Origin: Cryomorphaceae bacterium
GTDB lineage: Bacteria > Bacteroidota > Bacteroidia > Flavobacteriales > UBA7312
Direction: 5' to 3'
DNA length: 6,102 bases
NCBI GenBank assembly: GCA_018608925.1
Contig: JABAYQ010000167.1
Span: 1-6,102, forward strand
Both the position numbers and the translations under genes were made by a program. Below the pieces are notes generated by a model. It saw only the letters and a program-made list of their open reading frames with translations. It was not told the DNA's origin and searched no databases. Of the stretch, positions 1 through 5,414 are shown one piece after another. Position 1 is the first letter of the stretch, and each line of letters begins with the position of its first letter.

Positions 1-490
1 CAGTGTGAGAATCTGTACCAATCATCATTCCTCCTGGAAAAGCATAATTTTCTAATACTACTTGGTGTATAATACCCGCACCTGGCTTCCAGAAGCCTAT
101 TCCGTATTTATTACAAACCGAACTTAAAAAATTGAATACTTCATTATTAGTATTTAAACTATTCTGAAGATCTTTATCCGCACCTATTTTAGCTAAAATA
201 AGGTGGTCAGCATGTGCTGTAGAAGGAACAGCAACTTTATCTTTTCCAGCTTGCATAAACTGAAGTAAAGCCATTTGTGCCGTAGCATCTTGCATAGCAA
301 CTCTATCGGGACCGAAATCAACATAATCTTCTCCTCTTGTGAATGGCTTATCGTTAGACTGTTCCCACAAGTGAGTATAAAGTATTTTTTCTGCTAAAGT
401 TAAGGGCTTGCCTACTAGTTTTCTTGCCTGAGCAATACGAGATGGAAATTTAGCGTATACCTCCTTTATCATGTTTATATCAAACGCCAT
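1..490 (-). CDS. acn: Aconitate hydratase, N-terminal 163 codons (cut by left edge)
   Basis: Aconitase interconverts citrate and isocitrate in the TCA cycle, in the cytoplasm, using a [4Fe-4S] cluster. I translated this frame by hand from the ATG at 490; it is open to the left edge. The protein begins [20 protein letters not shown] and closely follows the mitochondrial-type aconitase pattern: [17 protein letters not shown] (63-79), [10 protein letters not shown] (88-97), [23 protein letters not shown] (132-154, in parts) and GTDSHT (158-163). Gln67, Asp95-His96 and Asp160-Ser161-His162 correspond, with a constant offset of five, to the active-site residues Gln72, Asp100-His101 and Asp165-Ser166-His167 of mitochondrial aconitase. 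The cluster-binding cysteines lie in the missing part, since the family is about 750 residues long. No SD sequence precedes the ATG. The gene is divergent from the permease. Confidence is high for the family; the acn symbol is generic because the acnA/acnB naming of enterobacteria does not fit well. Confidence 0.95.
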   Translation of the reverse strand, partial: MAFDINMIKEVYAKFPSRIAQARKLVGKPLTLAEKILYTHLWEQSNDKPFTRGEDYVDFGPDRVAMQDATAQMALLQFMQAGKDKVAVPSTAHADHLILAKIGADKDLQNSLNTNNEVFNFLSSVCNKYGIGFWKPGAGIIHQVVLENYAFPGGMMIGTDSHT

Positions 491-532
491 AGATGAAATC
501 TTTTAAGAATTATTATTCATTTTTAAGTGAAG

Positions 533-563
533 CGAATTTACATTTTTCAATCGAGTAATCCAA
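533..563 (-). promoter_or_regulatory. Candidate Bacteroidota promoter for aconitase
   Basis: Read on the minus strand, a TTG (561-563) is followed after 20 bases by TAAATTCG (533-540). This has one mismatch to the Bacteroidota -7 consensus TAnnTTTG, and the spacing is in the normal range. Transcription would start roughly 35-40 bases before the aconitase ATG. The TTG half is only three bases in AT-rich DNA, so this is a candidate only. No comparable promoter for the divergent permease was found in the 491-587 gap. Confidence 0.35.
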
Positions 564-587
564 GATATTATCTGTATATTGCATCGA

Positions 588-1817
588 ATGAAATTAGTAT
601 TAGAAAATATTAAAATCGCCTTGAAATCAGTTCGCACAAACTTACTGCGTACCATTTTAACCATCTTCATAATAGCAATCGGCATTACCGCACTTGTTGG
701 CATACAAACAGCCATACAGTCTATTCAGTCTTCCATCAGCTCTAATTTTGCAAGCATGGGAGCAAACACTTTCAATATTAGAAATAAAAGTGCTAGAGTT
801 CAAATCGGACAGCAAGGAAGAAAGGCAAAGAAATTTAAAGCTATTACATTTTCGGAAGCACTTGACTTTAAAGAAAACAATGCTACAATAACCTCTATCT
901 CGACAAGAGCAACCTCAGGAGGAATTATAAAATACAAATCGCAAAAATCAGACCCAAATATTAACGTTATGGGTGTAGACGAAAATTACTTAATCGCTTC
1001 GGGATACACACTTAAGTCTGGTCGAAACTTCAATACAGAAGAATCATACGCCTCAAAAAACGTAGTAATATTAGGAAACGAAACATCCAATATATTTTTC
1101 AAAAACGAAAGTGCAATTGGAAAAATAATTACAATTGGAGATAACAAATACACCATAATTGGAGTACTAGAGTCTAAAGGGTCGAGCATGAGCTTCGGGG
1201 GAGATAAGACCTGTTTAATACCTATTTCTAGCGCCAGACAACACTTCGGCTACCCAAACCAATCATTTACCATAAGTTGCCTAGCAAACAGCTCTGCAAT
1301 GCTAGAAACATCTATTAGTGAATCCGTTTCTAAAATGCGAATTGTTAGAAAATTAAAACCGAAACAGGATGATAATTTTGACATCATCAGAAGCGACAAC
1401 TTAGCTCAAATATTAATCAACAACTTAAAATACGTTTCGATTGCCGCAACCATAATCGGTATAATCACCTTATTCGGATCAGCTATTGGCCTAATGAATA
1501 TCATGCTAGTATCTGTAACAGAGAGAACTAAAGAGATTGGAGTTAGAAAAGCCTTAGGAGCTACACCTACCATAATTAAAAATCAGTTTCTGATAGAAGG
1601 GATTGTGATATGCCAGATTGGAGGAATTGTTGGAATTATTTTTGGTATTATAGTAGGAAACATAACTTCCATATTTACCGGAGGAATGTTCGTCATCCCT
1701 TGGCTATGGATAAGCTACGGACTTATCATCTGTATTGTGGTAGGAATAGTTTCTAGCCTTATCCCAGCAATTAAAGCCGCCAGACTCGACCCCATAGAAG
1801 CATTAAGGTACGAATAA
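588..1817 (+). CDS. MacB/FtsX-type ABC transporter permease
   Basis: This is an inner-membrane ABC permease of the MacB type, which works with a separate LolD/MacB-like ATPase to move substrates or transmit force at the periplasmic face. The 409-residue protein has a short cytoplasmic start, TM1 at about 22-40, and a periplasmic core (MacB_PCD-like) of about 240 residues. Three more helices follow near 283-308, 336-358 and 370-392: the four-helix MacB layout. The segment [18 protein letters not shown] (309-326) and the ending [17 protein letters not shown] are hallmarks of the family. I prefer the ATG at 588 to an in-frame TTG at 579, because the N-terminus [18 protein letters not shown] is already the usual form. 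There is no SD. No ATPase or membrane-fusion gene lies in the window, so the partner must be elsewhere. Substrate unknown: macrolide export, lipoprotein release and peptide export are all possible. Confidence 0.9.
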   Translation: MKLVLENIKIALKSVRTNLLRTILTIFIIAIGITALVGIQTAIQSIQSSISSNFASMGANTFNIRNKSARVQIGQQGRKAKKFKAITFSEALDFKENNATITSISTRATSGGIIKYKSQKSDPNINVMGVDENYLIASGYTLKSGRNFNTEESYASKNVVILGNETSNIFFKNESAIGKIITIGDNKYTIIGVLESKGSSMSFGGDKTCLIPISSARQHFGYPNQSFTISCLANSSAMLETSISESVSKMRIVRKLKPKQDDNFDIIRSDNLAQILINNLKYVSIAATIIGIITLFGSAIGLMNIMLVSVTERTKEIGVRKALGATPTIIKNQFLIEGIVICQIGGIVGIIFGIIVGNITSIFTGGMFVIPWLWISYGLIICIVVGIVSSLIPAIKAARLDPIEALRYE

Positions 1818-1845
1818 AAAAAGCCCACCAATTGGTGGGCTTTTT
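1816..1845. terminator. Bidirectional intrinsic terminator
   Basis: A perfect 18-base palindrome, GCCCACCAATTGGTGGGC (1823-1840), forms a seven-pair GC-rich stem with an AATT loop. It is preceded by seven A (1816-1822) and followed by five T (1841-1845), so it has a U-run when read on either strand. It lies between the convergent permease and rplI genes and should end both transcripts. The A run starts inside the permease stop codon. Confidence 0.92.
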
Positions 1846-1866
1846 AAATATTTAAAAGGAATGGAA

Positions 1867-2310
1867 TTAAGCTGCTACAACTTCTAGAGTTAGAATAGCT
1901 TTCACTTCTCTATGCAGTCTTACCTCAGCATCATAGACTCCAACTTGCTTAACATTGTTAAGTTTGATGAATTTTCTATCTACTGTGAAACCTAATTTCG
2001 TAAGCTCATCCGCTAAATGGTTTGAAGTAATAGAACCAAATAATTGTTTTCCGCCATCAATAGTCTTAGCAGAAATTTTAATATTTGTTCCGTTTATTGA
2101 TTCAGCAATTTTATTAGCGTCTTCAATAATTTTACTTTCTTTTTTAGCTCTTTGCTTTAAATTTTCATTTAAAACTTTCAAAGCAGTTTCTGTTGCCAAA
2201 ATTGCTTTTCCAGCTGGAATTAAAAAGTTTCTTCCGTAACCATTTTTAACAGCTACAACTTCATCTTTAAAACCCAACTTTTCAACGTCTTGTAATAATA
2301 TCAATTGCAT
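1867..2310 (-). CDS. rplI: 50S ribosomal protein L9 (bL9)
   Basis: bL9 binds 23S rRNA at the base of the L1 stalk of the large subunit and helps keep the reading frame. The protein is 147 residues, close to the usual 148-149. The N-terminal domain starts MQLILLQDVEKLGFKDEVV and holds the family signature, G-x-K-D-x-V-x-V-K-N-G-Y-G-R-N-F-L-I-P-x-G-x-A, in residues 13-35. A long charged connecting helix (about 41-75, rich in K, E and A) follows, then a C-terminal domain containing DGGKQLFGSIT and ending LTLEVVAA. It is the last gene of the rpsF operon, 10 bases after rpsR, with the two-way terminator just beyond its stop. The start region has no SD. Confidence 0.98.
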   Translation of the reverse strand: MQLILLQDVEKLGFKDEVVAVKNGYGRNFLIPAGKAILATETALKVLNENLKQRAKKESKIIEDANKIAESINGTNIKISAKTIDGGKQLFGSITSNHLADELTKLGFTVDRKFIKLNNVKQVGVYDAEVRLHREVKAILTLEVVAA

Positions 2311-2320
2311 AACTTGGGTT

Positions 2321-2584
2321 TTATTTTAGCAAGTCACCAACATAAGGCATAAGAGCCATATGACGACAACGCTTGATTGCTTGTGAAACTTTTCTTTGAA
2401 ATTTCAGTGATGTACCAGTAATACGTCTTGGTAAAATTTTACCTTGCTCGTTTACAAATCTCATCAAGAAATCTAGATCTTTATAGTCGATGTATTTAAT
2501 ACCGAGTTTCTTAAAACGACAGTATTTTTTCGCACTTCTATTGTTTACATCTACAGGTGCTAAGTATCTTATATTATCTGCCAT
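2321..2584 (-). CDS. rpsR: 30S ribosomal protein S18 (bS18)
   Basis: bS18 pairs with bS6 on the platform of the small subunit. The 87 residues include [21 protein letters not shown], the conserved core [20 protein letters not shown] and the ending [17 protein letters not shown]. This is full length with a typical Bacteroidota C-terminus. The ATG shares one base with the rpsF stop codon (TAATG), which suggests translational coupling so that the two partner proteins are made together. In Flavobacterium ribosomes bS18, bS6 and bS21 are reported to hide the anti-SD tail of 16S rRNA; this is family knowledge, not visible here. Confidence 0.98.
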   Translation of the reverse strand: MADNIRYLAPVDVNNRSAKKYCRFKKLGIKYIDYKDLDFLMRFVNEQGKILPRRITGTSLKFQRKVSQAIKRCRHMALMPYVGDLLK

Positions 2585-2934
2585 TATGCTTCCTGTTTTT
2601 TAGTGTTTAATCTTTTTCTTCTGCTTTCAGCGTAAGCGATAGCATGCTTGTCTAACTTTACAGTTATCCAACGCATAACTCTTTCTTCACGTTTAAATGC
2701 AACGTCGAGCTTTCCTAAAAGGTCTACAGAATCGGTAACGTACTCAAACAAGAAATAAAATCCTGTCTTTTTCTTTTCGATACTATAAGCCATTTTTTTC
2801 AAGCCCCATTGTTCATCGGCAACGATTTTTACCTTGCTTTCTTTCAAAAGTTCTTTGAACTTTTGTACCGTCTCCTTCGTCTGTTCTTCAGACAAAACGG
2901 GATTCAAAATGAAAACGGTTTCGTAATGGTTCAT
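2584..2934 (-). CDS. rpsF: 30S ribosomal protein S6 (bS6)
   Basis: bS6 binds the central domain of 16S rRNA as a dimer with bS18. The 116-residue protein begins [18 protein letters not shown] and contains the family core [24 protein letters not shown], seen at about 43-66. It then has [19 protein letters not shown] and a basic tail, [12 protein letters not shown]. It is the first gene of the rpsF-rpsR-rplI operon. The start at 2934 fits the family N-terminus exactly. An anti-SD complement lies 18 bases upstream, farther than a normal SD, and a strong Bacteroidota promoter lies at about 50-75 bases. Confidence 0.98.
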   Translation of the reverse strand: MNHYETVFILNPVLSEEQTKETVQKFKELLKESKVKIVADEQWGLKKMAYSIEKKKTGFYFLFEYVTDSVDLLGKLDVAFKREERVMRWITVKLDKHAIAYAESRRKRLNTKKQEA

Positions 2935-2952
2935 AAAATATAGTTTAAATTA

Positions 2953-2961
2953 CTCCTTTCT
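2953..2961 (-). promoter_or_regulatory. Anti-SD complement in the rpsF leader
   Basis: On the minus strand this reads AGAAAGGAG, a nine-base exact complement of the CUCCUUUCU tail typical of Bacteroidota 16S rRNA. It is separated from the rpsF ATG by 18 bases, whereas a working SD is normally 5-9 away, and no in-frame start codon lies nearer. None of the other gene starts visible here has such a match. It may be a standby or autoregulatory ribosome site, or chance. What is seen is the match and the distance; the role is inferred. Confidence 0.5.
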
Positions 2962-2980
2962 TACCTTTAAAAAAGGGTCG

Positions 2981-3011
2981 CAAAAATAGAAAAATATTCT
3001 CATTTAACAAA
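2981..3011 (-). promoter_or_regulatory. Promoter of the rpsF-rpsR-rplI operon
   Basis: Read on the minus strand, TTTG (3008-3011) is followed after 19 bases by TATTTTTG (2981-2988), a full match to the Bacteroidota -7 consensus TAnnTTTG with the usual -33 element. Transcription should begin near 2975, giving a leader of about 40 bases before rpsF. Both boxes and their spacing are right, so this is the best-supported promoter in the window. Confidence 0.7.
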
Positions 3012-3031
3012 ACAAATAAACAACATATGCG

Positions 3032-3063
3032 TTTGTTATTTGATTACTTAATACATATACTTG
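3032..3063 (+). promoter_or_regulatory. Candidate promoter for the lipoprotein hydrolase
   Basis: TTTG (3032-3035) is followed after 20 bases by TATACTTG (3056-3063), one mismatch from TAnnTTTG. The start site would fall about 10-15 bases before the ATG at 3083, giving a very short leader without an SD. It is arranged back to back with the rpsF promoter; the two -33 elements are only about 20 bases apart. Confidence 0.45.
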
Positions 3064-3082
3064 CGTAACAAAGCAAAAATAC

Positions 3083-3928
3083 ATGAAAAAAACATACTAC
3101 TTCTCATTAGTATTAATACTAATTCTTACCATACCATCATGCCTAACTATGAGAAAGTCTGATGGCAGAATAATGAGAAAATTTAAGAAAGAAGGACTGC
3201 AAGCCCAAATAAAAACATTCGATTTTGAGGGAGCACAGTTAAGATATGTCATTTCCAAAACGTTCAACAAAGATCTTATTACGATTATATTTATTCACGG
3301 AGCCCCAGGTTCTAATTCCGACTACGAGGACTACCTAACAGACAAAGACCTCAACCAAGAAGCAAATTTAATTAGCATAGACAGACTAGGCTATGGCTAT
3401 TCTGACTTTGGAAATTCACAAACATCGATAATGAAACAAGCCCAAAGCATTCAGAAGTTAATGGACAATCTGGGCACTTCTAATTTTATTGTTGTAGGCT
3501 GGTCGTTTGGAGGCCCTATTGCCGGACAAGTAGCTTTAAACAGAAGTGAAGAGGTAAAACATTTAATAATGCTAGCTCCCGCCCTTTCCCCAAATCATGA
3601 AAGATTTTTTAGAGCTGGAAAATTAGCCCAATACAATATTAGTAGATGGATGGTTCCCACTCCTTTTATAATGGCTCAAGAGGAAAAGATGGAACATGTG
3701 AAAGAACTCAAAAGACTCGAAAAACTTTGGCCCACACTTAAAGTACCTATCACCTATTTACACGGTTCGGATGACGCATTAGTACCATATGATGGAAACA
3801 TCAATTTTGCTATAGACACTTTCAACGACAGCCTACTTACCACCAAAACAATAAATGGAAGCGGGCATATATTCCCTATGACTAATATGGAAATAGTTAA
3901 ACAAGTTATTATGGGAATTTTAGAATAG
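3083..3928 (+). CDS. Alpha/beta-hydrolase lipoprotein
   Basis: This is an alpha/beta-hydrolase-fold enzyme of 281 residues, probably an esterase or lipase-like hydrolase tethered to a membrane. The N-terminus MKKTYYFSLVLILILTIPSC is a lipoprotein signal with a Bacteroidota-style lipobox (IPSC) and Cys20 as the lipidated residue. Visible fold motifs are FIHGAPGS (70-77, oxyanion-hole loop), DRLGYGYSD (100-108), the nucleophile elbow GWSFGG (Ser141), LHGSDDALVP (Asp231 the likely acid) and GSGHIFP (His262). The full triad is therefore present. No acidic surface-export signal follows Cys20, so it may face the periplasm. The substrate cannot be told from sequence; the fold also covers peptidases and haloalkane dehalogenases. 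The start is fixed by the signal peptide. It lies 46 bases before the next esterase and is divergent from rpsF. Confidence 0.88.
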   Translation: MKKTYYFSLVLILILTIPSCLTMRKSDGRIMRKFKKEGLQAQIKTFDFEGAQLRYVISKTFNKDLITIIFIHGAPGSNSDYEDYLTDKDLNQEANLISIDRLGYGYSDFGNSQTSIMKQAQSIQKLMDNLGTSNFIVVGWSFGGPIAGQVALNRSEEVKHLIMLAPALSPNHERFFRAGKLAQYNISRWMVPTPFIMAQEEKMEHVKELKRLEKLWPTLKVPITYLHGSDDALVPYDGNINFAIDTFNDSLLTTKTINGSGHIFPMTNMEIVKQVIMGILE

Positions 3929-3949
3929 CATAGATTAATAGTATATTTG
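3918..3949 (+). promoter_or_regulatory. Candidate promoter for the T9SS esterase
   Basis: TATATTTG (3942-3949) is a full match to the -7 consensus TAnnTTTG, in the 46-base gap before the esterase ATG. The -33 side is weak: only TTTT (3918-3921), 20 bases upstream and inside the end of the preceding gene. If real, the esterase can be transcribed on its own with a leader of about 20 bases. Read-through from the lipoprotein hydrolase is also possible, since no terminator is seen between them. Confidence 0.45.
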
Positions 3950-3974
3950 GACAACCTTTTTAAACAAGTATATA

Positions 3975-5414
3975 ATGCGCTATCTTTTATTGATTATATC
4001 ATTAGCATCCCCTTTCCTATCTATGTCTCAATGCGATGAAGGAGAATACCTACTTACACTAACAACAACTACAGGAGAATATGCTGAAGAAATAGCTTGG
4101 ACCTTGTACTCAAACGACGATTGGACAGCACAAAACGGCAACTCCCTAGCCGATTTTTCTGGAAATCAAAACTATCAAACAACAACTCAAGAAATTTGCT
4201 TGCAAAGCTCAGGCTGCTATGTCATTCATGGTACGGACGACTATGACGATGGATGGGAAGGGGGCTCGCTACAGGTAGAGGGACTCAATCTAAACGAAAC
4301 ATTTGAAATGAATAATGGATCAAATATTTATTGGTTTTTCGAAATAGAGTCAGACCCTTGTCAGTTAGAAATACCAGGATGTACCGATCAAAACGCAGTC
4401 AACTACGATCAGTTTGCTACTATAGATAACGGCTCTTGTATTGACTTCATAAATTTTGATCACGATAATAGCAACAGAAGGTACCTTTTGCATATCCCTC
4501 TAAACTTAAGTCCGGATGCACCTTTGGTATTTGTATTTCATGGCTACTCCGGAAACCCATTAGACATTATGAATTATTCTAAGATGAACGAAATAGCCGA
4601 TGCTAACGGATTTGCGGTTTGTTATCCTGAAGGGTCAATGGATCAGAGCAACAATTTATATTTTAATGTCAATTATGACATGCATAGTAATTCTAACGTA
4701 GATGATATAGACTTCACTAGAAGCCTAGCCCAATACTTACAAGAAACACACAACCTGAGCTCAACTAAAACCTTTAGTACAGGAATGTCTAACGGAGGAG
4801 ACTTCAGCTATATGCTAGCATGCCAAGCGAGCGATATTTTTCGAGCAATAGCTCCTGTAGCTGGGATGATTATGCTAGACATTTATAACGATTGTGATAA
4901 TGCAAATCCGATTCCTGTTTTCGAAATTCACGGAACTCAAGATAACGTTACTCCTTACCAGGGAGATTTAAATAACGATGAGGGCTGGGGTGCATTTTTA
5001 GATATCCCATCTACTATTGATTATTTTGTTGAGAAAAACGGACTCACAGAACTAGAAATCGACACACTAGAAAACATTGACACTGATGACAATAGCTATG
5101 TTATTAGCTACGTACATTCTTCTCCAAACACAAATAACGAAGTTTGGCTATACAAAGTGAAGGGCGGAGGACACGATTGGCCAGGAGCATATGGAAATAT
5201 GGATATTAATTCTAGTGAGAAAATATGGGAATTCTTTAGTCAAACTCTTAACACAGAACCAACTTCAATTGTTCAGAACAATATTACTCCATCCAAAGAA
5301 TTAGTCAAGATTGTTAATCTTTTAGGACAAGAAACTAAAGAGACATTCAACACTCCCCTTTTCTACATCTATAAAAATGGGGTTGTAGAGAAAAGACTAA
5401 TTATTAATAAATAG
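3975..5414 (+). CDS. Secreted PHB-depolymerase/feruloyl-esterase-like hydrolase with T9SS tail
   Basis: This is an extracellular esterase of 479 residues. A signal peptide (1-18, cut before Gln19) is followed by a beta-rich Cys-containing module (about 20-128) with EIAWTLYSND, a GCY and DDYDDGWEGGSLQVEG. Next is a short Cys motif, GCTDQNAVNYDQFATIDNGSC (about 135-155, ends quoted loosely), common in Bacteroidota surface proteins. The catalytic domain (about 165-422) resembles LpqC, PHB depolymerase and feruloyl esterase: FHGYSGNP (188-195), the nucleophile GMSNGG (Ser272), APVAG (293-297), HGTQDNVTPY (Asp323) and GGGHDWPG (His400). The tail (about 438-479), KIVNLLGQET then NTPLFYIYKNGVVEKRLIINK in part, is a short type A T9SS sorting signal, so the protein should cross the outer membrane and be released or surface-anchored. 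Substrate could be a polyester, a feruloylated glycan or another ester. The stop codon abuts that of the convergent nuclease. Confidence 0.9.
   Translation: MRYLLLIISLASPFLSMSQCDEGEYLLTLTTTTGEYAEEIAWTLYSNDDWTAQNGNSLADFSGNQNYQTTTQEICLQSSGCYVIHGTDDYDDGWEGGSLQVEGLNLNETFEMNNGSNIYWFFEIESDPCQLEIPGCTDQNAVNYDQFATIDNGSCIDFINFDHDNSNRRYLLHIPLNLSPDAPLVFVFHGYSGNPLDIMNYSKMNEIADANGFAVCYPEGSMDQSNNLYFNVNYDMHSNSNVDDIDFTRSLAQYLQETHNLSSTKTFSTGMSNGGDFSYMLACQASDIFRAIAPVAGMIMLDIYNDCDNANPIPVFEIHGTQDNVTPYQGDLNNDEGWGAFLDIPSTIDYFVEKNGLTELEIDTLENIDTDDNSYVISYVHSSPNTNNEVWLYKVKGGGHDWPGAYGNMDINSSEKIWEFFSQTLNTEPTSIVQNNITPSKELVKIVNLLGQETKETFNTPLFYIYKNGVVEKRLIINK

Noticed and set aside
575..582. TATATTGC as a -7 box for the permease
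   Set aside because: It is one T short of TAnnTTTG and has no TTG at a fitting distance upstream.
579..587. TTG start giving three extra residues on the permease
   Set aside because: The ATG at 588 already gives the standard family N-terminus, and nothing such as an SD favours TTG.
503..1189. Short open frames at 503-715 (minus), 694-891 (plus) and 986-1189 (minus)
   Set aside because: Most of their length lies over the permease in other frames, and they show no recognisable motif or start signal; they are shadows.
1955..2239. 94-codon plus-strand open frame over rplI
   Set aside because: It is antisense to a certain ribosomal protein gene and has low-complexity hydrophobic content.
3754..3954. 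66-codon minus-strand open frame over the end of the lipoprotein hydrolase
   Set aside because: It lies antisense to the part encoding the catalytic Asp and His, with no family resemblance.
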